Of a DNA stretch of 64,000 nt, positions 23,596 to 32,160 are shown one piece after another. Origin of the DNA: Peribacillus kribbensis DSM 17871 (GTDB taxonomy: Bacteria; Bacillota; Bacilli; Bacillales; DSM-1321); NCBI RefSeq assembly GCF_000430765.1, contig NZ_KE387241.1, positions 1 to 64,000 on the forward strand. The letters are read 5' to 3'. The first letter of the stretch is position 1; each line of letters starts with the position of its first letter. A model generated the notes under the pieces. That model was given only the letters and a program-made list of their open reading frames with translations. It was not told the origin of the DNA and ran no database searches. A program made the translations under genes and the position numbers.

Positions 23596-24606
23596 ATGCA
23601 AAATAAGCAGATTCTTCTTGCAAGCCGTCCAGTAGGGATGCCGGATGAACGTACATTTGAGATCAGGGAGGCAGCCATTCCTGATCTGTCAGATGGAGAG
23701 GTTTTGATTCGTGCTGTATATGTGTCCGTTGATCCCTATATGAGGGGAAGGATGACGGATGCGGAGTCCTATATCGAGCCCTTTCCTTTAAACGAGGTGA
23801 TTACAGGCGGTGTGGTCGGACAAATCGAACGGTCTGCATCTCCTGACTTCAATGAAGGAGATTTTGTCATCGGGACATTGGGATGGCAGGAGTATTCCAT
23901 TGCAAAGGCGAAGGAAGTCAGAAAGATTGATCCGGCTGCCGCTCCCATTTCCACTCATCTCGGCATTCTGGGGATGCCGGGCTTAACCGCTTATTTTGGC
24001 CTTCTTGATATAGGCAAGCCTCGGGAAGGAGAAACGGTTGTAGTGTCTGGTGCGGCTGGAGCCGTTGGTTCGACGGTAGGACAGATTGCAAAAATCAAGG
24101 GCTGCCGCACGATAGGTATTGCCGGGTCAGATGAAAAAATCAGGTACCTGGTTGAAGATCTCGGATTTGATGATGCGATAAATTATAAAACAACTCCTGA
24201 TCTTCGTGCTGAACTGAAGGAAAAGTGCCCTGACGGTGTTGATATTTATTTTGATAATGTCGGAGGAGAGATTTCGGACAAGGTTCATGCCCGGTTAAAT
24301 CGGCTGGCGAGGGTTCCTGTCTGCGGCGCCATCAGTACCTATAATCTTAAGGAAAGAGATATTGGACCAAGAGTTCAGACACTCCTGATTAAAAAGAGTA
24401 TACTCATGCAGGGCTTTACTGTGGGAGACTATGCAAAGCGCTTTAAGGAAGGCGCTGCTGATCTTGGAAAGTGGCTTGGGGAAGGCAGACTGAAATATGA
24501 AGAGACGGTCCGGGAGGGCTTCGAAAATATTCCCGATGCATTCCTTGATTTATTCCGCGGGAAAAACACAGGAAAACTCCTGGTTAAGGTAAGTGATCCC
24601 AAGTAA
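23596..24606 (+). CDS. yfmJ: NADP-dependent zinc-free alcohol dehydrogenase superfamily oxidoreductase (YfmJ/CurA-like)
   Basis: 336-residue soluble medium-chain dehydrogenase/reductase of the leukotriene B4 dehydrogenase-like group, which reduces alkenal or enone double bonds with NADPH. The Rossmann motif SGAAGAVGSTVGQIAK lies at about 150-165, and YMRGRM (about 50) is typical of the group. The zinc-ligand residues of true alcohol dehydrogenases are absent, as expected. GAGGAG precedes the ATG at 23596. Upstream is the 52-bp array; downstream a terminator is shared with the convergent DUF445 gene. Detoxification of reactive carbonyls is the likely role. Confidence 0.87.
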   Translation: MQNKQILLASRPVGMPDERTFEIREAAIPDLSDGEVLIRAVYVSVDPYMRGRMTDAESYIEPFPLNEVITGGVVGQIERSASPDFNEGDFVIGTLGWQEYSIAKAKEVRKIDPAAAPISTHLGILGMPGLTAYFGLLDIGKPREGETVVVSGAAGAVGSTVGQIAKIKGCRTIGIAGSDEKIRYLVEDLGFDDAINYKTTPDLRAELKEKCPDGVDIYFDNVGGEISDKVHARLNRLARVPVCGAISTYNLKERDIGPRVQTLLIKKSILMQGFTVGDYAKRFKEGAADLGKWLGEGRLKYEETVREGFENIPDAFLDLFRGKNTGKLLVKVSDPK

Positions 24607-24621
24607 AGACTTCATAAATAA

Positions 24622-24652
24622 AAGGAGGCAGAATGGTTGATTCTGTCTCCTT
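24622..24652. terminator. Terminator between convergent genes
   Basis: AAGGAG-CAGAAT pairs with ATTCTG-CTCCTT with a near-central bulge; the minus side reads TTTTATTTAT after the stem. Confidence 0.65.
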
Positions 24653-24659
24653 CATTATC

Positions 24660-25910
24660 TTAGCTGACCAGCATTTTAATAATCGTAATTACAAGGCCGA
24701 TGATAAAGCCGCATACTGCCCCATTCACCCTGATCCATTGCAGGTCTTTTCCAATATTGTTTTCCATAATTTCAATCAAGGTTTCATTATCCAGCTTATC
24801 AAGGTTTTCTTGAACAAGCTTTCCGATTTTCTTGTGATTGTCCTCGATGACCTGTGCAATTTGTCCTTGGACAAATTGTTCTAACGCTTCTATTTTTTGT
24901 TCATCACTTTGTAATCCGTTAATCCGGCTGTGTATGAATGGCAGGATGGTCTGGTCCCAAAGTTTCTCATCTTCCAGCTTTTCACGGCAGATTGCAATAA
25001 GCTTTTCCAAATTTGTTGAAATTAATTGGTGCGGGTCCCATTCGTTGATCAGCTGCAGCTTAAATCCCTCTGCTTCTGAAAGAAGTTTTTCATTCTCGGT
25101 CAGTCCCTTCAACTCTCTGCGGATATAGGCAAGAAGGGTCTGGCGGTTGGAGTTGTCTTCCCTTTTTAGGCTTTCAATTCCTCCTGCAAGAAGGCTTTGG
25201 ATGATGTTACCCAGCTTTTCCTCACTCATAACGCTGCGGAAGGATTTAATGGCAAATTGCAGGAACCCGTCAAATTCCATCTGGTCAAGGGCATGGAGAG
25301 CCATTCTTCCTAATTGAGTGCTTCGATTATGGGTATGAAGCCAGTTCTCACCGGCCCCAATGAGCTTGTCCAGCAGCTTTTCATCGTATTTTCGGCTTAC
25401 CGTACTTTCTACGACAGACGAAAGCACCGGCTGCAGCTGAACGGAAGAAAGATATTCCTTCATCTTTCTTTCAATGAATGGAGTCAGATCTTCCGGATGG
25501 ACTTGATTTAAAGCATAACCTCCAACCGATTTTATACCCTTTTTGACTCCATCCGAATATAATCTGTTTTCCACAAAACCCAGCACCTTCCGGATGATGG
25601 AAATCTGCTGTATTTTTTCAATGATGCTTTCCTTTGTAAGCCAGTTATTTTCAAGAGCGGATACAAGGGCATTGACCATGCGGTCTCTATTTTTAGGCAG
25701 CAATGCAGTATGGGGGATCGGCAGTCCTAAAGGATGGCGGAATAAGGCTGTGACAGCAAACCAGTCAGCCAGCCCTCCGACGATCCCTGCTTCAAATCCC
25801 CCCTGCAGCAGCCTCATTATTAAATAATCCTGGAAAGGTATCGTAACAATAAATCCAATTCCCATGATCAGAAGTGATAATCTGGCTAAATATCTTGAGC
25901 TTTTAAACAT
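24660..25910 (-). CDS. DUF445 family membrane-anchored protein
   Basis: 416-residue protein with a membrane span at each end (about 10-35 and 390-414) and a long helical middle of about 340 residues that would lie on one side of the membrane. The GGLADWFAVTALFRHPLGLPIPHT block (about 45-68) is the DUF445 signature seen in E. coli YjiN and B. subtilis YheB-like proteins. Function is not established. The ribosome site AGAGGAAG is spaced somewhat far from the ATG. It is monocistronic. Confidence 0.83.
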   Translation of the reverse strand: MFKSSRYLARLSLLIMGIGFIVTIPFQDYLIMRLLQGGFEAGIVGGLADWFAVTALFRHPLGLPIPHTALLPKNRDRMVNALVSALENNWLTKESIIEKIQQISIIRKVLGFVENRLYSDGVKKGIKSVGGYALNQVHPEDLTPFIERKMKEYLSSVQLQPVLSSVVESTVSRKYDEKLLDKLIGAGENWLHTHNRSTQLGRMALHALDQMEFDGFLQFAIKSFRSVMSEEKLGNIIQSLLAGGIESLKREDNSNRQTLLAYIRRELKGLTENEKLLSEAEGFKLQLINEWDPHQLISTNLEKLIAICREKLEDEKLWDQTILPFIHSRINGLQSDEQKIEALEQFVQGQIAQVIEDNHKKIGKLVQENLDKLDNETLIEIMENNIGKDLQWIRVNGAVCGFIIGLVITIIKMLVS

Positions 25911-26149
25911 ATAATTCCTACTTCCTCTTTCATTGCGTATCGTATTAATTTAAATACCGTTATAGAGAGAATACCATTCTATTATAAATAGAACAAAAGC
26001 ACCGCGTTATAAAATCCCTGCTCACACTGTAAATGGATATTCCTTCATTTCCCTATTATATTATAAACCATATCTGCCGTCATTTCGGCCTTCTTGCAAA
26101 CACGTGAAAAAAGGGCATGCATGCTCTAATACCTTTGACCCTGCCTGCA

Positions 26150-26425
26150 TTAAGCCATATTTGGGGGAATAAAATTTGTTCCTTTAATGACCTCCGGAGG
26201 AGTATCATGAATATACGGCGGCGCTGGCTTGAGCTTAGGGCTTTGGCAAAAGGGACAAGATTTTCCACAAACTGAAATACCCCTTCTCCATCCATACTCA
26301 GCCCCTGCGCCCAGTGCCCTTCTGCACTTTCATCCCCTGCTGAAAAGTTAAATAGAACATAAGAAACCTCGCGCTTTTCAAGCTCCTTTGGAAAAGTGCT
26401 TGGCACCACGATTTTTAAACCATAT
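26150..26425 (-). pseudogene. Relic of a manganese catalase C-terminus
   Basis: One frame reads FPKELEKREVSYVLFNFSAG then DESAEGHWAQGLSMDGEG, the C-terminal region of Mn-containing catalases. The match then continues in another frame as KPAPPYIHDTPPEVIKGTN ending at a TAA at 26150-26152. Only about 90 residues of a roughly 280-residue protein remain, with a frameshift and no 5' two-thirds, no metal-binding helices and no ribosome site. It is a decayed gene. Confidence 0.72.
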
Positions 26426-26524
26426 TCTCCCGGCAGGAGTCATTATTCAAAATAATATTTAGGGGTATATTCTCAGCAGACAGAAACAAAGAATATGAAT
26501 AGTGGTACTAAAGGAGGGATGTTT

Positions 26525-26674
26525 ATGGAGACTACCAATCATAATCTGGATCAGAATATGGGGGGCGGCCCTGTAAAAGAACGGCTGGAAAGCGATAACG
26601 CATTCAGCACCAGCGGTCTGAAAAACCTTCGTCTCACCAAAAAAGCAGTACGAGGATCTTATAAGCAGCATTAG
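26525..26674 (+). CDS. Small 49-aa protein of unknown function
   Basis: ATG at 26525 follows AAAGGAGGG at 6-bp-range spacing. The product begins METTNHNLDQNMGGGPVKER and ends LTKKAVRGSYKQH; it is polar, with an acidic N-terminal half and basic C-terminus, and has no membrane segment. A GGGTAT element at about 26461-26466, preceded 12 bp upstream by ATTCAA, resembles a weak sigma-B promoter. The stop codon lies at the edge of a strong hairpin shared with the convergent CorA-like gene. The family is not recognised. Confidence 0.6.
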   Translation: METTNHNLDQNMGGGPVKERLESDNAFSTSGLKNLRLTKKAVRGSYKQH

Positions 26675-26704
26675 GATGAAGGCAGCCTGCGGCTGCCTTC
26701 ATCC
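26674..26704. terminator. Strong hairpin between convergent genes
   Basis: A 14-bp stem GGATGAAGGCAGCC/GGCTGCCTTCATCC with a TGC loop joins two convergent stops. No T run follows, so it may protect 3' ends more than terminate. Confidence 0.55.
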
Positions 26705-28164
26705 TATCTCCTTCTCGAGACTGCCGTCCTTTCCTCCCATAGTTCCCTCTTCTTCCTGTCATTTCTCCAGGATAGAAAATTGGAGATCGTTAAGTATATG
26801 GAGACAACCATACCACTGACTGCTACAAATAACGCAATATACTCAAAAAGATTATAGTGCAGTACCTTATTCCAATGAATATTCCCCTTAAAATCATCTA
26901 TTACCTGATTCATCCCGTAGATACCGCTGATTACCGTGAAGAGGGTCAGGTATAACAAAAGCAGACTGTCCTTTTTGTCATTAAATCCCTCTTGATACCG
27001 ATACAGGCTCTCGAGGGTCTCCTTTCCATCGCTATACATCTGATCGACCTTGAACTCTTCTCTGAGATGAAGGAAAAGATCACGGCCCTGAGATTCAGCG
27101 GCCAGCTCGACAAAATAGTAATTGGCTGTAAAAGCATTGACGATATAGATTAGTTCTTCAACCTTTTCTTTATCCCGTTCAATCCGGATCTCAGAATAAT
27201 CATTTGCGATTTTCAGGAGTACGATTTTATGAAAAAGATTTAAAAGAAGTCCATAATAATGTTCTCCAAACATCTGGCTGACCCAGCCTTCCAGCGATTC
27301 TCCCTGTTCATTGGTCACACAGGAAAAATGGTCTTCTTTTACCACATAGTAAGTATCCGGCTCCCACCTCTTATAACTATTCTCCTCCAGAAAATCGTTA
27401 ATATATTCTCCACTGGAGGAACTGATCTCTGGAAAGCCGTTTTTATCGAGGCCATCAAGATTGGCAGCCCGGAATGCTTCAATTTTATCAATCTTCTCCT
27501 CGCCCTTGAGTGCGAATATGGATTGAACATACATACGGTCATCCTCAAAGAAGGGAAAAGTCTCAAAATAGGATTCCTCCATATTTTTGTGGTCCATATA
27601 CTGGGGAATGGATGGATTAACAAAATCAAAGATAAATTCTTCCACTTCTTTATATATGGCAGCTTCCCCTTCTATCTCGATTTCATGATTTATATTTCTT
27701 CGTGAATTCAGGCTTCTGAATCTTTTCGTGAATTCCACTGCAGCTGCAAAATCTTCTTCTCCCACCTGCAGGCGGAGGGTGAGAAAGCCAACATTAAACG
27801 GGCAGATGGTGATATCGGTTGATAAAAGCTTAAATGGAAGGGAAAAATGCTCAGCCTTAAAATAGCAGTTTGTGTTCAGGGGTTTTGAATAACGGTGAAA
27901 GCCTTCATGCTCTTTAGAGGCGGGGAAGAGAATCTTGTTGGTAAAAGGCAGATAGTAGCTTTCAATATTTTCATGAGAAACAGAAAAGTCTCCATAATAG
28001 CTTTTCTCCAGTGAAAGTTTATCGAGTTCAAACCATTCATACCCCTGTTTTTTCAAATCTTCACGCAAAGGCTTTATAACATTATTTTTAAAAGAAAATG
28101 GAAGTACAAACATCAGCAGTGCATGATTCAGCTTTTGTTCCTTCAAATTAATTCTACTTTTCAT
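26704..28164 (-). CDS. CorA-like two-span membrane protein with divergent N-terminal domain
   Basis: 486-residue protein. The last 90 residues hold two membrane spans (about 398-417 and 438-462) separated by a short loop, and the first span ends in YGMN, the signature of CorA/2-TM-GxN divalent-cation channels. A long helical region (about 310-395) precedes it, as in CorA. The N-terminal 300 residues do not show the usual CorA sequence and are rich in aromatic and acidic residues. Mg2+, Co2+ or Zn2+ transport is therefore possible but unproven. ATGGAGGAGC precedes the ATG at 28164. Monocistronic. Confidence 0.6.
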   Translation of the reverse strand: MKSRINLKEQKLNHALLMFVLPFSFKNNVIKPLREDLKKQGYEWFELDKLSLEKSYYGDFSVSHENIESYYLPFTNKILFPASKEHEGFHRYSKPLNTNCYFKAEHFSLPFKLLSTDITICPFNVGFLTLRLQVGEEDFAAAVEFTKRFRSLNSRRNINHEIEIEGEAAIYKEVEEFIFDFVNPSIPQYMDHKNMEESYFETFPFFEDDRMYVQSIFALKGEEKIDKIEAFRAANLDGLDKNGFPEISSSSGEYINDFLEENSYKRWEPDTYYVVKEDHFSCVTNEQGESLEGWVSQMFGEHYYGLLLNLFHKIVLLKIANDYSEIRIERDKEKVEELIYIVNAFTANYYFVELAAESQGRDLFLHLREEFKVDQMYSDGKETLESLYRYQEGFNDKKDSLLLLYLTLFTVISGIYGMNQVIDDFKGNIHWNKVLHYNLFEYIALFVAVSGMVVSIYLTISNFLSWRNDRKKRELWEERTAVSRRR

Positions 28165-28377
28165 ATCCAGAGCTCCTCCATAATGAGTGCGGACTGCTTC
28201 ACTTTACTTTTTCCCTGAATATTATGTTTCAAGCCTAACTTTTTATGGCAGGAGTGTTAATTCATTCAAATCCTTATTGGACCACACATAAAATCTTAAA
28301 AAAAATTTTAAAATAAATAATAATTAGGAAGGAATCCGGTTATTTTAAGGAGAGAAGAGCAGTGATTAAATTTCGAT

Positions 28378-28402
28378 GTTTAAGAAGTGTCTATAAGGGG
28401 CA
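28378..28402 (+). promoter_or_regulatory. Sigma-B-like promoter of the GlsB-type gene
   Basis: GTTTAA, a 13-bp spacer, then GGGGCA. The -35 is perfect and the -10 deviates from GGGWAW at two positions. The stress-protein product supports the assignment. Confidence 0.45.
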
Positions 28403-28462
28403 AAAAAAGAACAAGCTTATAAGCTAAGCAAAAAATTCAACCAAAAAAGGAGATATGCTATT

Positions 28463-28726
28463 ATGAGTTTTTTATGGTCATTAATTATCGGCGGTATCAT
28501 AGGCTGGCTGGCAGGATTAATCTTAGGACGTGATGTTCCAGGCGGTATCATTGGTAACATTATCGCTGGTTTCATCGGCGCATGGCTTGGCGGATTGGTT
28601 TTCGGAGATTGGGGTCCTGATGTAGCTGGATTTGCTATTATCCCTGCTTTACTCGGTGCCATTATCTTGATTCTGATTGTAAGCTTCATTATGAGAGCCG
28701 TCCGCGGCCGAAGCGCAAATCATTAA
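28463..28726 (+). CDS. GlsB/YeaQ/YmgE family stress-response membrane protein
   Basis: 87-residue, very hydrophobic protein with three glycine-rich spans (about 4-22, 28-48, 55-80), formerly labelled transglycosylase-associated. The GGIIGWLAG and GGIIGNIIAGFIGAWLGG motifs are diagnostic. Homologues are general-stress or acid-stress membrane proteins without known enzymatic activity. AAAGGAGAT precedes the ATG. A sigma-B-like promoter is about 60 bp upstream and a perfect palindromic terminator follows. Confidence 0.88.
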   Translation: MSFLWSLIIGGIIGWLAGLILGRDVPGGIIGNIIAGFIGAWLGGLVFGDWGPDVAGFAIIPALLGAIILILIVSFIMRAVRGRSANH

Positions 28727-28878
28727 CTGTAAACGAAGAGACCGCAGATATCTGCGGTCTCTTTTTTGTTTTTAAGCAGCCTGTCCATGACATTTCCAAA
28801 GGTTACAAGCATGACGATGAACACGAATACCACCGCTGCGGCCATGGCCGGTGTCATGGTGATAAAGCCTTCGTTCAT
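28723..28878 (-). CDS. Candidate 51-aa single-span membrane peptide
   Basis: A minus-strand frame opens with ATG at 28878 behind GAAGGGAAG (9-bp spacing). The product starts MNEGFITMTPAMAAAVVFVF, continues as a hydrophobic span to about residue 29, then has a basic stretch DRLLKNKK. The tail runs through the terminator palindrome of the convergent GlsB-type gene and overlaps its last 4 bp, which is unusual. Composition fits a small membrane protein, but no family is recognised and it may be fortuitous. Confidence 0.28.
   Translation of the reverse strand: MNEGFITMTPAMAAAVVFVFIVMLVTFGNVMDRLLKNKKETADICGLFVYS
28736..28768 (+). terminator. Palindromic terminator
   Basis: A perfect 14-bp palindrome (core GAGACCGCAGAT) is followed by TTTTTTG. 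Ends the GlsB-type gene. Confidence 0.88.
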
Positions 28879-29071
28879 AGCCTGGGACTTCCCTTCAGAC
28901 CTTGTCTTTACTCCGGAAGGAAGCTTCAGAGAATCGATTTTCCTTATTCACTTCTGCTGGCGCCTGACATGTTATCGGATGTGAACCGGCCTGAGATCTC
29001 ACCGTATTCCTGCTGGTTTAGACGATAGAGGGCAGAAGGACCCGGATTTATCATTTATTAAAATAAATGAG

Positions 29072-29097
29072 ATTTAATTGCTGAAAATTAGGGGTAT
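29072..29097 (+). promoter_or_regulatory. Sigma-B-like promoter of the AdhB-type gene
   Basis: ATTTAA, a 14-bp spacer, then GGGTAT. The -10 is perfect for sigma-B. It lies about 33 bp before the start codon. Confidence 0.6.
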
Positions 29098-29129
29098 AGA
29101 CCCAATATCCCATAATTAGGAGGTAGATT

Positions 29130-30269
29130 ATGAAGGCTGTAACATTTCAAGGAGCAAAAAATATGCAAGTCAAAGAGGTTGCGGATCCGAAGATCGAAAA
29201 AAAGGATGACATTATAATTCGTGTCACATCTACCGCTATTTGCGGTTCAGATCTCCACATATATGCTGGAGCTCTGCCGGCACACAAGGATTATGTAATC
29301 GGGCATGAACCCATGGGAATTGTTGAGGATGTAGGTTCTGAAGTTACGAAGGTAAAAAAAGGGGACCGTGTTGTCCTGCCATTTAATGTTTCATGCGGTC
29401 ATTGTTATTATTGCCAGCATGACATGGAAAGCCAATGTGATAATTCGAATTCCTCTTCACCGATAGACAGCGGAGGCTATTTTGGCTTCACAGAAAGATA
29501 CGGAAATTATCAGGGTGGACAGGCAGAATTGCTGCGTGTACCGTATGGTAATTTTATGCCTTTTGTAATCCCTGAATCCTGCGAGCTGGAAGACGAAGCC
29601 CTGTTGTTTATGTCAGATGTACTTCCAACAGCTTATTGGAGCATCGAGAACTCCGGGATGAAGAAGGGTGATACAGTCGTGGTTCTCGGATGCGGCCCAG
29701 TAGGATTGATGGCACAAAAGTTCGCCTGGATGAAGGGCGCCGGCCGGGTCATAGCCGTTGATAATCTGCCATACCGCCTTAACCACGCAAAAAACAAGAA
29801 TAAAGTAGAAACGATTAATTTCGATGAACACGATGACACAGGTTCTTATATAAAAGAAATCACAAACGGAGGAGCAGATGTGGTTATCGACTGCGTTGGA
29901 ATGGATGGCAAGAAATCTCCCATTGAAGCTGTCCAGCAAAAATTAAAGCTGCAGGGCGGGACCATCAGCGCCATCCAAATCGGCTTGAATGCCGTAAGGA
30001 AGTTTGGGACCATCCAGCTTACTGGAGTCTACGGTTCTATGTACAATATGTTCCCGCTCGGTAATATCTTCGAACGGAACGTGACATTAAAAATGGGACA
30101 GGCCCCAGTCATCCATTATATGCCGATGCTGTTTGATAAAATCATGAATGCCGAATTCGATCCGACCGAAATCATCACACACCGTGTCCCGCTCGACCAG
30201 GCAAGCCAGGCTTACCAAGTCTTCGCCAATCATGAAGATGAGTGCATTAAAGTTGTTTTGAAGCCTTAG
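29130..30269 (+). CDS. adhB: Zinc-dependent alcohol dehydrogenase (AdhB/formaldehyde dehydrogenase-like)
   Basis: 379-residue medium-chain dehydrogenase. Catalytic zinc ligands are Cys38 (ICGSD) and His59-Glu60 (IGHEP); structural zinc Cys89, Cys92, Cys95 and Cys103 are all present. The nucleotide-binding motif VVVLGCGPVGLMAQ lies near 186. The length and the insert after residue 100 place it in the glutathione-independent formaldehyde-dehydrogenase-like group, like B. subtilis AdhB (YraB), which is linked to aldehyde stress. AGGAGG precedes the ATG. Expression from the sigma-B-like promoter upstream would make it a general stress gene. Exact substrate is unknown. Confidence 0.87.
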   Translation: MKAVTFQGAKNMQVKEVADPKIEKKDDIIIRVTSTAICGSDLHIYAGALPAHKDYVIGHEPMGIVEDVGSEVTKVKKGDRVVLPFNVSCGHCYYCQHDMESQCDNSNSSSPIDSGGYFGFTERYGNYQGGQAELLRVPYGNFMPFVIPESCELEDEALLFMSDVLPTAYWSIENSGMKKGDTVVVLGCGPVGLMAQKFAWMKGAGRVIAVDNLPYRLNHAKNKNKVETINFDEHDDTGSYIKEITNGGADVVIDCVGMDGKKSPIEAVQQKLKLQGGTISAIQIGLNAVRKFGTIQLTGVYGSMYNMFPLGNIFERNVTLKMGQAPVIHYMPMLFDKIMNAEFDPTEIITHRVPLDQASQAYQVFANHEDECIKVVLKP

Positions 30270-30274
30270 TACTA

Positions 30275-30313
30275 GGGGACAAGGCCTATTTTCGAGAAAT
30301 AGGCCTGTCTCCC
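30275..30313. terminator. Bidirectional terminator
   Basis: GGGGAC-A-GGCCTATTT pairs with AAATAGGCC-T-GTCTCCC around TCGAG, between convergent genes. Confidence 0.7.
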
Positions 30314-30706
30314 TTATTTACGGAGATGCAATTCCAGCTCTTTTCGTATTTCTGGAGGAATGGGTTCTGAGTATTTTTCTTTTATATGATAATTCACGTA
30401 TACGGCTGTTCCTTTCACGCATAGAGTTTCTCCCTGATGAATTTCTTCATATAAGACCAGGCTTGTACGGCCGACTTTTTCCACCCAGGTATATATGTCC
30501 ACTGTTTTCCCATAATAAATCTGGCTGACATAGTCCACATTCATATTTAAAATGATCATCCTCCAATTTTTGAAGGAAGAATCAGGTGTGAACAGCTTAA
30601 AGATTTCATTCCTCCCGGCTTCGAGCCATATGGGAATGGTGGTGTTATTGATATGTCCTACTCCATCTGTTTCTGACACTCTAGGTTCAATCCTTGTGTG
30701 ATACAT
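30314..30706 (-). CDS. Hotdog-fold acyl-CoA thioesterase
   Basis: 130-residue single-domain hotdog enzyme of the YbgC/FadM (4-hydroxybenzoyl-CoA thioesterase) type, hydrolysing acyl-CoA to free acid and CoA. The catalytic-region motif is SETDGVGHINN with Asp14, followed by the family-typical WLEAGRNE helix. No signal peptide. AAAGGTGG sits before the ATG at 30706. It stands alone, upstream of no evident partner; the methionine gamma-lyase gene is on the same strand but ends about 100 bp upstream behind its own terminator. Confidence 0.85.
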   Translation of the reverse strand: MYHTRIEPRVSETDGVGHINNTTIPIWLEAGRNEIFKLFTPDSSFKNWRMIILNMNVDYVSQIYYGKTVDIYTWVEKVGRTSLVLYEEIHQGETLCVKGTAVYVNYHIKEKYSEPIPPEIRKELELHLRK

Positions 30707-30785
30707 ACAAATCCACCTTTCTAAATACCCAGGATCACTTCCCCCTCCAGGGCTGCCTTAATAGCTGCTGCCTTCCTGCCGGAAA

Positions 30786-30808
30786 AAAGCCATAGAACCT
30801 ATGGCTTT
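30786..30808 (-). terminator. Terminator of the methionine gamma-lyase gene
   Basis: AAAGCCATAG pairs with CTATGGCTTT around AAC, followed on the minus strand by TTTTTTCC. The stem overlaps the stop codon. Confidence 0.75.
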
Positions 30809-31994
30809 ATCTCATACAAAAATTTAGTGCCTGCTCCAGGTCTTCCCACAAATCCTCCCACTTTTCCAGGCCGACGGACAATCTGATCAGCTGGTCTGTG
30901 ATACCCATTTCGATTCTTTTATTCTCCGGAATCACTGCATGTGTCATGGTTGCGGGGTGCTGGATCAACGTTTCTGCATCTCCGAGGCTGACAGCAATTT
31001 GTATGAGCTTCAGAGAATTCATGAGAGTTTGGGCATCTTGCTTGCTGCCCTTTATGGTAAATGAAATCAGTCCGCCTCCCTGCTTCATCTGCTTCCGCAT
31101 GATGGGATAGTCAGGATGCTCAGGGTCTCCGGGAAATAATACTTTCTCTATCATAGGATGGGATTTTAGTTTTTCACTGATTCGGGCAGCATTTTCACAA
31201 TGCCGGTCCATCCGTACTGGCAGGGTCTTCAGCCCTCTCAGGAGAAGCCAGGCATCAAATGGGGCCATGATTCCTCCAATATCCTTCAAAGTGGTTTTGG
31301 CAACCTTATCAATAAAGTCCTTCTTTCCTGCGGCCAGGCCTCCGACTACATCCCCATGGCCGCATATATATTTGGTTGCACTGTGGAGCACAATATCACA
31401 TCCATGCTTTAAGGGCTGCTGCAAGTAAGGAGAGCTGAAAGTATTATCAACAACTACCGGGATTCCGTATTCATACGCTATCTTTGATACCAGTTCCAGG
31501 TCGATGATCTTCATCGTGGGATTTATCGGAGTCTCTATATAGATGCATACCGTTTCAGGACGGATCAAACTTCGGATCTGCTCTTCGTTTTCCATGAATG
31601 ACAGGCTGTGGGTAATGTTATACTTTTCCTCCATTAATTCTAATAGTCCATAGGTACATCCGTACAACCCTTGGGAACAAATGATATGGTCGCTTGATTT
31701 TGTCAGTGCCAGAAGTACCGCTGATACTGCCGCCATTCCGGAACCGAAAGCAAGTCCTGCTTCAGCTCCCTCCAGGAGGGCTATTCTCTCTTCCAGTGCC
31801 TTCACGGTTGGATTGCCGAGCCGCGAATAGATATAGCCGTCCTCTTCACCCGCAAAACGCCTCTCTCCCTGCTCTGCCGATGCAAAAGTAAAGGTAGAAG
31901 TCTGGAATATCGGCATAGTGAGACTGCCGAGCAGATCATTTTGGCTCCCTGAATGTATCACTTGTGTTTCCATATTGCTAAATTTTTTTTCCAT
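30807..31994 (-). CDS. Methionine gamma-lyase (trans-sulfuration PLP enzyme)
   Basis: 395-residue PLP enzyme of the Cys/Met metabolism family. The Schiff-base lysine is Lys208 in HSATKY. The LYGCTYGLL segment places Cys113 after the active-site Tyr111, the feature that distinguishes methionine gamma-lyases from cystathionine synthases and lyases, so cleavage of methionine to methanethiol, ammonia and 2-oxobutyrate is the best call. YSRLGNPT (about 56) supplies the neighbouring-subunit Tyr. A G-rich ribosome site precedes the ATG. A candidate cre site lies in the shared upstream region with the divergent TauE/SafE gene, whose product could export sulfur compounds. Confidence 0.8.
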   Translation of the reverse strand: MEKKFSNMETQVIHSGSQNDLLGSLTMPIFQTSTFTFASAEQGERRFAGEEDGYIYSRLGNPTVKALEERIALLEGAEAGLAFGSGMAAVSAVLLALTKSSDHIICSQGLYGCTYGLLELMEEKYNITHSLSFMENEEQIRSLIRPETVCIYIETPINPTMKIIDLELVSKIAYEYGIPVVVDNTFSSPYLQQPLKHGCDIVLHSATKYICGHGDVVGGLAAGKKDFIDKVAKTTLKDIGGIMAPFDAWLLLRGLKTLPVRMDRHCENAARISEKLKSHPMIEKVLFPGDPEHPDYPIMRKQMKQGGGLISFTIKGSKQDAQTLMNSLKLIQIAVSLGDAETLIQHPATMTHAVIPENKRIEMGITDQLIRLSVGLEKWEDLWEDLEQALNFCMR

Positions 31995-32053
31995 AGAAAA
32001 TCCCCCCGAAAAAATGATAGCTCTTCTTCATTTTATGATGCATCATATAAAAT

Positions 32054-32067
32054 TGTAAGCGTTTTCT
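32054..32067. promoter_or_regulatory. Candidate cre (CcpA) site
   Basis: TGTAAGCGTTTTCT matches the catabolite-responsive element WTGNAANCGNWNNCW-type pattern at nearly every defined base and is semi-palindromic. It lies between the divergent methionine gamma-lyase and TauE/SafE genes, about 60 bp from the former start. Confidence 0.5.
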
Positions 32068-32160
32068 AAAATGTTCATGAAAAACCGTCAAATCTTCGTG
32101 GCAAATGCCCTCCTTTTTTCATACCAATATATACATCTAATTACTCCTCGGAGGTTCCAT

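Noticed and set aside
30707-32160. S-box or T-box leader for the sulfur genes
   Set aside because: No AGGGTGG T-box sequence or S-box core was found upstream of methionine gamma-lyase or the TauE/SafE gene.
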